Shown here: in pieces, positions 1-11,203 of the stretch
Layout of the letters: every line of letters starts with the position of its first letter
Numbering within the stretch: the stretch's first letter is position 1
Assembly: GCF_021532615.1 (NCBI RefSeq)
Contig: NZ_JAKGAQ010000001.1
Coordinates: 124,001-188,000 of the forward strand
DNA: 64,000 nt
Source of the DNA: Octadecabacter dasysiphoniae
GTDB taxonomy: Bacteria; Pseudomonadota; Alphaproteobacteria; Rhodobacterales; Rhodobacteraceae
Reading direction: 5' to 3'
Notes under the pieces: model-generated
Seen by the model: the letters and a program-made list of their open reading frames with translations, nothing else
What the model was told of the DNA's origin: nothing
Database searches by the model: none
Made by a program: the position numbers and the translations under genes

Positions 1-2
1 TT

Positions 3-2302
<2,300 letters not shown>

Positions 2303-2308
2303 ACCCGA

Positions 2309-4387
2309 TTAGCCCTTGCGCTTGGGCGGGGTATTTCCGCCAGCTTTCGAAGCCGCTTTGACGGCGGCCTGACGCGCACGGTTTTTCTTACTGGATGGCT
2401 TACCTGCTGGCGATGTTCCGGCGGGTGGCTTGCTTTTCGGTTTTCCTCTTGGCGGGCCGTCCATGCGTTTGCTGGCAGGATGGCCATCACCGGATTTTCG
2501 GTGCTTCTTTGGTGTGCTGACCGCACCATCGTGATCTTTGGCTGGACCACCTTTGGGCTTGCCGCCAAATGAAGGTTTCGCCCCACCTTTTGGCTTCTTG
2601 CGGCGCTCTTCTGGTGCGTCGTTCCAATCCACGGGTGCTGTTGTTCCCTTGGATTTTGGTTTGGCGTCTGTGGGTGCCGTACGGGGTTTGCCCCAGCTTT
2701 TGCCTTCGGGTTTGGACGCGGGCGCATCCGCATCATCACGTGGTTTGTCCCATTTTTTTGGTTCGCGCTTGCCGCCGGGTTTGCCACCGTGGCTTTCGCG
2801 GCGTGGCTGTGGGTCCAGTTTGGGTTTTCCGTTCAGACGCATCAGAATTGCGCCGTCTTCCATGGTCATCGCTGATCCAACGGCCTTTAGAAAACCGTCA
2901 ACCGCAGTATCGCGGATTTCGAACATGGATTCCTTTGGCTGGATACGGATCGCACCAATGTCGTCCTTGGTGATGTTGCCCATTTTGCACAGCATCGGCA
3001 GCAGGCGGCGCGGGTCAGCGCCCGTTGCGCGCCCCCCTGCCAGCGAAAACCACACGCTGGCCCCAAACGCCGCACGCGGGGCAGGGGCTGCACCAACATC
3101 GGCCAAATCCTCTGGCGCTGTGTTACGTTCGCGGTACAGACGCAGGTAAGACGCGGCGATTTGTTCGGCGGTGAAAGCCTTGGTCAGTTTTTCAACTGTT
3201 TCACGTTCACCGTCGGCGACGGGTTCAAGCCAGGATGGATTTCCCAACATGCGTTCTTCGTCTTTGGCTAAGACTTCGTCAGCACCCGGCGCATCCGCCC
3301 AGGTTGCCGTAAGTTTGGCCCACCCCAACAGGCGTTCTGCTTTGCGGCGGGACGCTGGCGGCACGATCATTGCGGACACACCTTTGCGCCCCGCGCGGCC
3401 CGTGCGGCCAGACCGGTGCAACAAGGTGTCTTGGTTCGTTGGCAATTCTGCGTGGATCACAAGTTCAAGGTTCGGAAGGTCAATCCCGCGCGCAGCCACA
3501 TCTGTCGCCACACAAACCCGGGCACGGCCATCGCGCATTGCCTGCAGGGCGTGGGTGCGTTCGGACTGGGACAGTTCACCAGACAGCGCCACAACCGATA
3601 ATCCGCGGTTTGACAAGCGGGTCGTCAGGCGGTTCACAGTGGCGCGGGTGTTACAAAATACGATGGCATTCGGCGCTTCGTAGTAGCGTAGCACGTTCAT
3701 GATCGCATTTTCACCATCGCGGGCAGACACCCGCAAGGCACGGTATTCAATGTCGGCGTGCTGTGACGTCGCGCTGACAGTCTCAATCCGCATTGCGTCT
3801 TTTTGGTAGGACTTCGCGAGCTTGGCGATGGATGCAGGCACCGTCGCTGAAAACAACAAAGTCTGACGGTCTTCTGGCGCGCTATCGAGGATGAATTCAA
3901 GATCTTCGCGAAACCCGAGGTCGAGCATTTCGTCGGCTTCGTCCAACACGACAGCCTTCAGGCTATCCATGTCGATGGATTTGCGCATGACGTGGTCACG
4001 CAATCGGCCTGGTGTGGCGACAACGATATGGCTGCCACGTTCCAACGCGCGGCGTTCATCGCGCATATCCATACCGCCTACCGTGGACACAACAACCGCA
4101 CCTGCGGCTTTATACAGCCAATCGAGTTCGCGTTTCACCTGCATTGCCAATTCGCGGGTCGGTGCGATCACCAACGCAAGCGGCGCATCAGCGCGATCAA
4201 ACCGGTCACCGTCGCCCAAAATCTGCGGCGCAATCGCGAGGCCGAAGCCAATCGTTTTTCCTGATCCTGTTTGCGCGGACACCAAAAGGTCGCGGCCCTC
4301 AACCTCAGGGTTCAAACATGCCTCTTGAACGGCCGTCAGTGTGTCATATCCCTTTGCGCTGAGCGCATCTGCCAGAGTCTTTTTCAC
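2309..4387 (-). CDS. DEAD-box ATP-dependent RNA helicase with DbpA-type C-terminal domain and basic tail
   Basis: ATP-dependent RNA helicase, probably acting in ribosome assembly or cold adaptation. Motifs run in order: AQTGSGKT (about residues 38-45), PTRELAMQ, TPGR, DEAD, SAT and HRSGRTGRAG. A DbpA/CsdA-like RNA-binding domain lies around residues 450-540. The last ~150 residues are low-complexity, rich in Lys, Gly, Pro and Ser, a typical disordered RNA-binding tail. I chose GTG at 4387 because an AAGGAA Shine-Dalgarno lies at good distance. A TTG at 4411 in the same frame would add eight residues and has no visible site. It is alone on its strand. Confidence 0.9.
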   Translation of the reverse strand: MKKTLADALSAKGYDTLTAVQEACLNPEVEGRDLLVSAQTGSGKTIGFGLAIAPQILGDGDRFDRADAPLALVIAPTRELAMQVKRELDWLYKAAGAVVVSTVGGMDMRDERRALERGSHIVVATPGRLRDHVMRKSIDMDSLKAVVLDEADEMLDLGFREDLEFILDSAPEDRQTLLFSATVPASIAKLAKSYQKDAMRIETVSATSQHADIEYRALRVSARDGENAIMNVLRYYEAPNAIVFCNTRATVNRLTTRLSNRGLSVVALSGELSQSERTHALQAMRDGRARVCVATDVAARGIDLPNLELVIHAELPTNQDTLLHRSGRTGRAGRKGVSAMIVPPASRRKAERLLGWAKLTATWADAPGADEVLAKDEERMLGNPSWLEPVADGERETVEKLTKAFTAEQIAASYLRLYRERNTAPEDLADVGAAPAPRAAFGASVWFSLAGGRATGADPRRLLPMLCKMGNITKDDIGAIRIQPKESMFEIRDTAVDGFLKAVGSAMTMEDGAILMRLNGKPKLDPQPRRESHGGKPGGKREPKKWDKPRDDADAPASKPEGKSWGKPRTAPTDAKPKSKGTTAPVDWNDAPEERRKKPKGGAKPSFGGKPKGGPAKDHDGAVSTPKKHRKSGDGHPASKRMDGPPRGKPKSKPPAGTSPAGKPSSKKNRARQAAVKAASKAGGNTPPKRKG

Positions 4388-4856
4388 GGGCCGTTCCTTA
4401 CAGGTTTGCAAAGGCCATTGTGGGCCTAAAGCGCGCTGCTAACCCTTTGCGGGCGTGATGTATAGGGCTGCGGCGTTGCGGGTAGCGGCGTTGCATTCCC
4501 AGTATGTGCCCCAAGGGCCCGCCAATACCATACGCGACGTGTTTTGGTTTTCTGAAAAGGCGTTCAATCAGACCGACTGAGCAGGAGATTATGGGGTGAT
4601 TTGCAGATTTATTCTTCTTTCGGACCAAAAAGACGGCTGAATGCCCGATTTTGCCCCTTAGGGTTGATCATCTTTTTGGATTCAATCAAGACGTATAGCC
4701 AAGTTAGCTGTTGCCATAGGGCCAGTCCCGAGAAATGATTTGACGTCGCGTCCTATCGCTACCTAGGCTAACGACGCGAAAAGCAAGGTTTCAACTGCTG
4801 AAACTCAATAAAGTTGTTCGACTTCGTTTCGGGCAACATACCACTAACAGGGGATC
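4388..4856. other. Intergenic region upstream of tauA and of the helicase (469 bp)
   Basis: This stretch separates divergent genes and must hold both promoters. I see no convincing gene in it. A weak sigma70-like pair (TTGACG at 4740-4745, TAGGCT at 4764-4769) precedes tauA. A small inverted repeat, GTTTCA and TGAAAC around five bases, lies at 4788-4804. A direct repeat of GCGGCGTTGC occurs near 4470-4495. No riboswitch was recognised; in particular, no TPP element conserved sequence is visible. Confidence 0.5.
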
Positions 4857-5864
4857 ATGATGATCAAAAAAACAACAGGCGCCATTGTACTTGGCGCAGT
4901 CGCTGCACTTTCCGGCTCAACTGCTGCCATGGCTGACGGCCATGCCATCACAGTCGGTTACTTCCTCGAGTGGCCAATGCCATTCCAGTTCGCAAAAGTG
5001 AACGGCACCTACGAAGAAGCGCTCGGCATGGAAATCAACTGGGTGTCCTTCGACACCGGTACTGCGATGTCCGCTGCAATGGCATCCGGCGATGTTCAAT
5101 TGTCCGTATCTCAGGGCGTTCCACCTTTCGTAGTCGCAACATCCGCTGGTCAGGACCTTCAGATGCTCGACGTTGCTGTGTCTTACGCTGACAACGACAA
5201 CTGCGTTGTACGCTCCGACCTCGAAATCACTGCAGAATCCGCAGCTGACTTGGCCGGTTCGCGCGTTGCGGTTCCACTCGGCACAGCGGCCCACTATGGC
5301 TTCTTGCGCCAGATGGACCACTTCGGCGTAGACGTTGCGTCTTTGGAAGTTGTCGACATGTCACCACCGGATTCCGCTGCTGCGATCGCACAGGGTTCCA
5401 TCGACATGATGTGTGGCTGGGGCGGTTCGCTGCGTCGCGCACTCGAGCACGGCAACACATTGCTGTCCGGTGACGAGAAGACAGAACTCGGCATCCTGGT
5501 ATTCGACGTAACATCAGCACCAACAGCTTGGGTTGCTGAGAACGAAGAAACAGTCGCAAAGTTTCTCGCTGTCACAGCAGAAGCAAACGCACAGTGGAAC
5601 GCTGGCGACATGATGGACGAAATGCTGCCAATCATCGCGCAAGATGCGGGTATGGACGTCGAGGCAACTGCCCAGACTTTGGCAACATTCGTGTTCCCAT
5701 CTGTTGATGAGCAGCTTGGCGATGCATGGCTCGGTGCTGCGGCGCCGTCCTTCTTGTCCGGTGTTGCAGACGTCTTCGTTGAAGCAGGCTCCATCGATGG
5801 CGCACTGGATTCCTATGAGGGTGCAATCAACACAGGTCCATTGGCATCCGCCAACGACATGTAA
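4857..5864 (+). CDS. tauA: Taurine-type ABC transporter substrate-binding protein
   Basis: Periplasmic binding protein of 335 residues with a signal peptide (MIKKTTGAIVLG...AAMA, cleavage near residue 26). The mature start ITVGYFLEWPMPFQFAKV and the segment SQGVPPFVVATSAGQD resemble the taurine-binding proteins of the Roseobacter group as I remember them. It heads an operon with an ATPase and a permease, separated from them by a strong hairpin. No taurine-pyruvate transaminase or sulfoacetaldehyde acetyltransferase gene is nearby, so the substrate rests on family resemblance alone. A related sulfonate or amine is possible. Confidence 0.75.
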   Translation: MMIKKTTGAIVLGAVAALSGSTAAMADGHAITVGYFLEWPMPFQFAKVNGTYEEALGMEINWVSFDTGTAMSAAMASGDVQLSVSQGVPPFVVATSAGQDLQMLDVAVSYADNDNCVVRSDLEITAESAADLAGSRVAVPLGTAAHYGFLRQMDHFGVDVASLEVVDMSPPDSAAAIAQGSIDMMCGWGGSLRRALEHGNTLLSGDEKTELGILVFDVTSAPTAWVAENEETVAKFLAVTAEANAQWNAGDMMDEMLPIIAQDAGMDVEATAQTLATFVFPSVDEQLGDAWLGAAAPSFLSGVADVFVEAGSIDGALDSYEGAINTGPLASANDM

Positions 5865-5875
5865 GACCTAAACGG

Positions 5876-5914
5876 CAGGGGCCCGGTGCGCGTGCGTACC
5901 GGGCCCCTGTTTTC
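5876..5914 (+). terminator. Hairpin with U-tract between tauA and tauB (attenuator)
   Basis: A perfect 12-bp stem, CAGGGGCCCGGT (5876-5887) with ACCGGGCCCCTG (5898-5909), encloses a 10-base loop and is followed by a T-run. It has the form of a Rho-independent terminator but lies inside the transporter operon. The likely effect is partial termination, giving more binding protein than ATPase and permease, plus 3' protection of the tauA message. Confidence 0.85.
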
Positions 5915-5979
5915 TATCACGACAGTGTGGGTAGCCACCCCACCAAATAAAATCGCGCGACACGCGCCAGGGAGCCCCC

Positions 5980-6786
5980 ATGACAGGACTATCCATCGAA
6001 AATTTATCGATGCGCTTTGAATTACCCAATGGTGGGCACGTTCAAGCGCTTGAGGGAGTTTCCCTTGATCTGAAGGCGGGTGAGCTTCTTAGCGTGCTTG
6101 GCCCATCTGGCTGTGGCAAAACAACCTTGTTGAATATCGTCGCAGGTTTCTTGGCCCAAACCGATGGCAAATTGGTCCTGAACGGTCACGAAATCAACGG
6201 ACCCGATGCAGAACGCGGCATGGTGTTTCAGGCCGGTGCATTGTTTGAATGGATGTCTGTGCGCGACAACGTCAGCTTTGGCCCTCGCATGGCCGGTAAA
6301 AAAAAAGCCGACTACATGGGCAACGTCGATCACCTTTTGGAAATCGTCGGCCTGCAAGATTTCAAAGAAAAGATGGTCTATGAACTGTCCGGCGGGATGC
6401 AGCAGCGTGTGGCCTTGGCCCGCTGCCTTGCCAATGACCCGGACGTTATTTTGATGGACGAACCGCTGGGCGCGCTGGATGCGTTGACCCGTGAAAAGAT
6501 GCAAAGCCTTGTGCTGAAGCTGTGGAAAGAGACGGGCAAGACGATCATCCTGATCACCCACTCCGTCGAAGAGGCGCTGCTGTTGGGCGAACGCCTGATC
6601 GTAATGGCCCCGCGTCCCGGCCGTATCCACAAAGAATACCGCCTTCCGTTTGCGGATATGGGCGTTGGTGCGGATTTGCGTGAAGTCAAAAAGCACCCAG
6701 ACTACGCCCCCACCCGTGAGGAAATCCTGAACATGATCTGGGATATGGAAGAAGAGATTATGGGCACCGCAGGGGAGGACGAATAG
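5980..6786 (+). CDS. tauB: Taurine-type ABC transporter ATP-binding protein
   Basis: Cytoplasmic ATPase of 268 residues that powers the permease encoded next. It has Walker A GPSGCGKTT (about residues 41-49), the ABC signature LSGGMQQRVALA (about 135) and Walker B VILMDEPLGALDAL (about 157), followed by the switch histidine in ITHSVEEAL. GGGAG precedes the ATG. Its stop codon is one base from the permease start, so the two are co-translated. It belongs to the nitrate/sulfonate/taurine ATPase branch. Confidence 0.85.
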   Translation: MTGLSIENLSMRFELPNGGHVQALEGVSLDLKAGELLSVLGPSGCGKTTLLNIVAGFLAQTDGKLVLNGHEINGPDAERGMVFQAGALFEWMSVRDNVSFGPRMAGKKKADYMGNVDHLLEIVGLQDFKEKMVYELSGGMQQRVALARCLANDPDVILMDEPLGALDALTREKMQSLVLKLWKETGKTIILITHSVEEALLLGERLIVMAPRPGRIHKEYRLPFADMGVGADLREVKKHPDYAPTREEILNMIWDMEEEIMGTAGEDE

Positions 6787-6787
6787 C

Positions 6788-8317
6788 ATGGCCGATACAG
6801 TAAACCTCGTCTGTACCCGCGAGCGCCTCGGCGAAGTCGTAACCGAGCTGCGCGCAGGAAATGTTCCTGACGGTCAGATCGTTGGGGACACCTTCGCGCT
6901 GCCCGCAGGGTGTGAAATCGCAAGCGGCTGGGACACCTTCAGCTATCAGTTCGGCACCTTGGGCGCAGAACTGTGGAGCGAAACCAAGACGGTCATGGCC
7001 AGTGCGGCCAGCGCCCTGCCTTCGATTGCGTTTTATGTGATCGTTATTCTGGCGTGCATGTTCATCTATCGCGCGATCAAATCGATGCTGACCCCGACGC
7101 GCGATTACACGTCCCTTAAGACTGTGACGTTTGGCGATGAAAGCGCCGTGCGGTCTGATTTCCCCGCATCAGTCCTGTCGATCATTTTGATCTTTGTGAT
7201 CTGGGGCAGCTTTACCGGATCGGCTCTTTTACCGGGCTTCTTGCATTTACCAGCCCCCTATACGGGCGAAGAAAGCTTCACCTATACCGTCGAAGATGAC
7301 GCCGGAAACCGTGACGACGCAGAAATTTTCGTGCGTGTCGTTGGGGCAGGTGTCGCCGAATCCGAGATGGTTTTCGATGAAGGTGACGGGATCGCCAAAA
7401 ACGATGGTGTCGAAATCGGTGTCTATCGCAGCGAAAACGTATTGTGGGACAGCAACGATGACGTCAGCCGCCGCGAGAACGGTGCGCGCGTTGTGGCGAT
7501 CAACGGTCAAGAATTCGACTTTGCGTTTGGCACAGACGACGCAGGCCCCGCGCCCTCGTTCGATCTGGATTTTGCCCAAGTTACAATTACTGACCGCGGA
7601 TCCATCAATGTGGTGCCGGATCAAGGGATGCAGATGCAGCCGCTTTATTTGCCGGCCCCCGAAGTCGTTTGGAACCGCTTTATCGAGATCGCCAAGTACG
7701 GCTATCAGAACGTCTATCTGACCGTGCACCTCGGGTTTTCGTTGTTCCGCGTGATCGTCGGTTTCATGTTGGGTGCGGCCATCGGTATTCCGCTTGGCTA
7801 TGCCATGGGCCTGTCCAACTGGTTCCGTGGCTGGTTTGATCCGATCGTGGAATTCATGCGCCCCGTGCCGCCACTTGCCCTGATCCCGCTTGTGATCATC
7901 TGGTTTGGTATCGGCGAAGTTGGCAAAATCTTCCTGCTGTTCCTTGCGGCATTGTGGATCATGGCCATTGCGGCGCGGTCTGGTGTGTCCGGCGTGCGCA
8001 TCACAAAGGTCCACGCGGCCTATTCACTGGGTGCATCGCGCTGGCAAATCCTGCGCTACGTCATCATCCCGAACTCCCTGCCGGAAATCTTCACCGGTGC
8101 GCGGGTCGCGATGGGGGTTTGCTGGGGCACGGTTGTCGCGGCTGAACTGGTCGCTGCCGAAGAAGGTATCGGTAAGATGATCACCACAGCGTCCAAGTTC
8201 CAGAACACTGATATCATCCTTCTGGGCGTGATTATCATTGGCCTTGTGGGCTTTGGCATCGACATGCTGATGCGCTGGGCCGAACGGTCCTTGGTGCCTT
8301 GGAAAGGCAAAGGCTAA
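6788..8317 (+). CDS. tauC: Taurine-type ABC transporter permease with large periplasmic insertion
   Basis: Inner-membrane permease of 509 residues, about twice the usual 250-280 for this family. Residues about 305-500 form the normal domain with the EAA loop (AYSLGASRWQILRYVIIPNSLP). The N-terminal part adds two membrane segments (about 77-97 and 129-148). Between these and the core lie about 135 acidic residues (about 150-285) including FTYTVEDDAGNRDDAEIFVRV-like strand pattern, resembling cadherin/VCBS-type beta domains. I see no frame break, so this looks like one real protein. The role of the insertion is unknown. Confidence 0.8.
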   Translation: MADTVNLVCTRERLGEVVTELRAGNVPDGQIVGDTFALPAGCEIASGWDTFSYQFGTLGAELWSETKTVMASAASALPSIAFYVIVILACMFIYRAIKSMLTPTRDYTSLKTVTFGDESAVRSDFPASVLSIILIFVIWGSFTGSALLPGFLHLPAPYTGEESFTYTVEDDAGNRDDAEIFVRVVGAGVAESEMVFDEGDGIAKNDGVEIGVYRSENVLWDSNDDVSRRENGARVVAINGQEFDFAFGTDDAGPAPSFDLDFAQVTITDRGSINVVPDQGMQMQPLYLPAPEVVWNRFIEIAKYGYQNVYLTVHLGFSLFRVIVGFMLGAAIGIPLGYAMGLSNWFRGWFDPIVEFMRPVPPLALIPLVIIWFGIGEVGKIFLLFLAALWIMAIAARSGVSGVRITKVHAAYSLGASRWQILRYVIIPNSLPEIFTGARVAMGVCWGTVVAAELVAAEEGIGKMITTASKFQNTDIILLGVIIIGLVGFGIDMLMRWAERSLVPWKGKG

Positions 8318-8340
8318 GGCCTGCGTTACCAAACAAACAA

Positions 8341-8372
8341 AAAGGGCCGGAGCATCACCGCTCCGGCCCTTT
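8341..8372. terminator. Bidirectional terminator between convergent tauC and the pyrimidine transporter SBP gene
   Basis: A 12-bp stem AAAGGGCCGGAG / CTCCGGCCCTTT with an 8-base loop is flanked by A-runs on the left and T-runs on the right. It can therefore stop transcription from both sides. It lies between the ends of two convergent operons. Confidence 0.9.
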
Positions 8373-8392
8373 TTCATTTCTAATGGCGTGGT

Positions 8393-9385
8393 TTAGTTCA
8401 GCGCTTCGTCGGTTATAACCGTCGTGTAGGCGCCTTCAGGTGCCATTGAGATCACGGGATCAGACCCACCTGCCAGCAACGTGTCGACGGTGCGCTGATA
8501 GGCATCAATGTCCAATGCACCTGTGCCACCTGCTGTCAGCTTGGCGATTTCACCCATCATGCGGGCCTGTGCGGCTTCAGACTGCGCGCCGGTCTCATCG
8601 TTTTCCATGATGATCGCCGCTGCTTCGTCCACGTTCTCTTCTGCGTAGCGCCAGCCGCGCATGGAGGCGCGCACAAAGCGGACCATTTTATCCACGAACA
8701 CCGGATCTTCGAGGTTTTCTTCAAGCGCGTAAATGCCGTCTTCCAACGTCGCAACGCCCTGATCTTCGTATTTGAACGTGATCAGTTCGTCGGGATCGAC
8801 ACCTGCATCAATCACCTGACCGTACTCGTTGTAGGTCATTGTGGAAATGCAGTCAGCTTCGCGGTTCAGCAGTGGATCGACATTGAAACCCTGCTTAAGA
8901 ACCGTGACGCCATCGTCGCCTCCGTCCGTTCCGATACCAACCTGGGACATCCAGCTCAGGAAGGGGTATTCATTGCCAAAGAACCAAACACCGATGGTTT
9001 TGCCGCGGAAATCCTCGACTGTTTCGATGCCTGTGTCTTTCCAGCACGTCAGCATCAGCCCCGAGCTTGTGAACGGCTGCGCGATGTTCACAACCGGAAG
9101 GCCTTTTTCACGGGCTGCAAGCGCAGATGGCATCCAGTTCAGCATGATGTCCGCGCCACCGCCTGCAAGAACCTGTGGCGGGGCAATGTCGGGACCACCG
9201 GGAAGAATAGTGACCTCTAGGCCTTCTTCCTCATAGAACCCTTTGTCCAATGCTACGTAATAGCCAGCGAACTGTGCTTGTGTGACCCATTGCAGCTGCA
9301 ACGTTACATCATTGGCATGGCCATCCGCATATGCTGTGCCGCCCATTCCGGCGGCGATTGCCGCTGCTGTCATTATCGTCTTCAT
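8393..9385 (-). CDS. ABC transporter substrate-binding protein, NMT1/THI5-like, of the pyrimidine operon
   Basis: Secreted binding protein of 330 residues (signal peptide to about residue 21, then DGHANDVTLQLQWVTQAQFAGYY). The LQLQWVTQAQFAGYYVALDKGFY opening is typical of NMT1/THI5-like proteins that bind pyrimidine-like or flavin-like ligands. It has a strong AGGAGG site seven bases before ATG. It is the last gene of an operon that begins with the N-carbamoyl amidohydrolase, so uracil, thymine or a dihydro or ureido derivative is the likely ligand. No TPP riboswitch is present, which argues against hydroxymethylpyrimidine. Confidence 0.75.
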   Translation of the reverse strand: MKTIMTAAAIAAGMGGTAYADGHANDVTLQLQWVTQAQFAGYYVALDKGFYEEEGLEVTILPGGPDIAPPQVLAGGGADIMLNWMPSALAAREKGLPVVNIAQPFTSSGLMLTCWKDTGIETVEDFRGKTIGVWFFGNEYPFLSWMSQVGIGTDGGDDGVTVLKQGFNVDPLLNREADCISTMTYNEYGQVIDAGVDPDELITFKYEDQGVATLEDGIYALEENLEDPVFVDKMVRFVRASMRGWRYAEENVDEAAAIIMENDETGAQSEAAQARMMGEIAKLTAGGTGALDIDAYQRTVDTLLAGGSDPVISMAPEGAYTTVITDEALN

Positions 9386-9431
9386 GTTGACCTCCTAAGT
9401 CAGTTTCAATTCTGCTTCGGTGTGCCGAAGT

Positions 9432-10271
9432 CTATCGTTGTGACGGGTGCCAGAATGTCACCCGTTTTTCCAAAAATGCCATGGCCCCATAAAACGCGGA
9501 CCCCGCGAGGGCGGCGACCACAATTTCAGCCCAGACCATATCAAGCGCAAGTTGGCCGACCGATGTAGAAATGCGAAACCCCATCCCGACGGTCGGAGAG
9601 CCGAAAAATTCAGCAACAATGGCGCCAATCAAGGCGAGCGTTGTCGCGATCTTTAAGCCGTTAAAGATAAACGGCAGCGCGGCGGGCAGGCGCAATTTGA
9701 ACAATGTCGGCCAGTAACCTGCGCCATAGGTGCGCATCAAATCGCGCTGCATGGCTGACGTGTCTTTCAGTCCTGCAACGGTGTTCACAAGGATCGGGAA
9801 GAACACCATAACGCCAACGACCGCGGCCTTTGATTGCCAATCACTGCCCAGCCATTTCACGAAAATCGGGGCCGTTCCGACAATGGGAAGGGCGGCCATA
9901 AATGCGCCTACAGGCAAAATGCCTTTAGTTAAGAACGGGCTGCGGTCCGCGAGGATGGCGATGGCAAACGCGGCGATCATGCCCACAACATAGCCCGTCA
10001 TCGCGCCTTTCAGGATTGTCTGTTCGAAGTCCGCCCAAAGGATCGGGATTTCCGTGACAAATCGCGCGGCGATCATGGACGGGGGGGGAAGAATAATGGG
10101 ACTTACGCCCAACATGGTCACCAGAACTTCCCACATGGCAATGATCGTCACACCAAACAGTGCGGGTATCAGCAAGCTGACCAACCGCGTGTCAGATACG
10201 GGGCTGTTGGCGAGGCGGGCGTTGATGAACCACCCTAATGCCCAAATCAGGCCAGCATAGACAAAGGCCAT
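9432..10271 (-). CDS. ABC transporter permease (pyrimidine operon)
   Basis: Inner-membrane permease of the nitrate/sulfonate/thiamine-precursor family, 279 residues and about six membrane segments. The EAA loop region reads MRTYGAGYWPTLFKLRLPAALPFIF. ATG at 10271 overlaps the preceding stop by one base (TGATG). A GTG one codon earlier would give a four-base overlap instead. It forms a heterodimer with the next permease upstream in the operon, as expected for a transporter with two different permease genes and one ATPase gene. Confidence 0.82.
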   Translation of the reverse strand: MAFVYAGLIWALGWFINARLANSPVSDTRLVSLLIPALFGVTIIAMWEVLVTMLGVSPIILPPPSMIAARFVTEIPILWADFEQTILKGAMTGYVVGMIAAFAIAILADRSPFLTKGILPVGAFMAALPIVGTAPIFVKWLGSDWQSKAAVVGVMVFFPILVNTVAGLKDTSAMQRDLMRTYGAGYWPTLFKLRLPAALPFIFNGLKIATTLALIGAIVAEFFGSPTVGMGFRISTSVGQLALDMVWAEIVVAALAGSAFYGAMAFLEKRVTFWHPSQR

Positions 10272-11203
10272 CACGCTGCCCCCCCCATGCCCATCCGCCG
10301 CAGGGCGCGGCGTTCAATCATACTGAGGATGCCCACCAAAAGCGCGGCAGTGATCGCCGCGCCAAACAGGGCAGCCCAAGTGACCATAGGTTGCCCGTAC
10401 TGATCGCCCACGAGCATCCGCGCCCCAAATCCGGCCCGCGCCCCAGTGGGAAGTTCGCCGACAATCGCCCCCACCAATGCCGCAGAAATTCCGATTTTCA
10501 AGGATGCGAAAAGGTAGGGCATCGAAGCAGGCAGTCGCAATTTCCAGAACCCTTGAGGGCGGTTCGCGTTGTACGTGCGCAGCAGGTCAAGTTGCATGGC
10601 GTCTGGCGACCGCAGCCCCTTCACCATACCAACAACGACGGGAAAAAACGACAAATAGGCAGAGATCACTGATTTGGGCAGCAATCCCTGGATGCCGATA
10701 GACCCCAGCATGACGATAATCATGGGGGCAAGCGCGAGGATCGGAATGGTCTGCGATGTGATGGCCCAAGGCATCACCGATTTGTCCATCGTGCGATTGT
10801 AAACGATCCCCACCGCGAGCAGCACGCCCAGCGTCGTGCCGATGACAAAGCCGAGCAACGTCGCAGAAAGGGTCACCCACGCGTGATAGACCAAAGACCG
10901 CCGCGATGTCGGGGCCTTGGTGAAGATCGTGTCATACATCTCGGCGGCGACTTGATGGGGTGACGGAAGGCGCGGGCGATCCAGTGTATAGGTCATCGCA
11001 ATCACGGCGGGGTTTTTTGCGGCTAAGGTGATACCGGATAGGTCTTGTCGATCACGTGGCGCTACTGGAGTGACAACAATATCGCCCCGTGCCGCCATAT
11101 CCGCCGCCAGATGCGCATTCATCGGAATCACCGCCAGCGTCCAGAACGCGAGGATAAATCCGACGACCGTTGCGGCTGGTATGATCCCTCTGAGGCTAGT
11201 CAT
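10271..11203 (-). CDS. ABC transporter permease (pyrimidine operon)
   Basis: Second permease, 310 residues, with a longer N-terminal periplasmic loop of about 80 residues between its first and second membrane segments. The EAA-type loop is LLRTYNANRPQGFWKLRLPASMPYLF. It overlaps the ATPase gene by eight bases and the next permease by one to four, so these genes are tightly coupled. A G-rich run near the end of the gene probably serves as the ribosome-binding site of the next gene. Confidence 0.82.
   Translation of the reverse strand: MTSLRGIIPAATVVGFILAFWTLAVIPMNAHLAADMAARGDIVVTPVAPRDRQDLSGITLAAKNPAVIAMTYTLDRPRLPSPHQVAAEMYDTIFTKAPTSRRSLVYHAWVTLSATLLGFVIGTTLGVLLAVGIVYNRTMDKSVMPWAITSQTIPILALAPMIIVMLGSIGIQGLLPKSVISAYLSFFPVVVGMVKGLRSPDAMQLDLLRTYNANRPQGFWKLRLPASMPYLFASLKIGISAALVGAIVGELPTGARAGFGARMLVGDQYGQPMVTWAALFGAAITAALLVGILSMIERRALRRMGMGGAA

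Noticed and set aside
4459..4581. 40-codon plus-strand frame (MYRAAALRVAALHSQ...) upstream of tauA
   Set aside because: There is no Shine-Dalgarno and it covers a direct repeat of GCGGCGTTGC. Nothing supports translation.
4398..4628. 76-codon minus-strand frame before the helicase gene
   Set aside because: It has no ribosome site, is very basic and of biased composition, and overlaps the helicase start. It looks like upstream noise.
4388..4856. Possible TPP or other riboswitch before the first ABC operon
   Set aside because: The conserved TPP core sequences are not present, and no other known riboswitch pattern was recognised. The same holds for 15238-15409.
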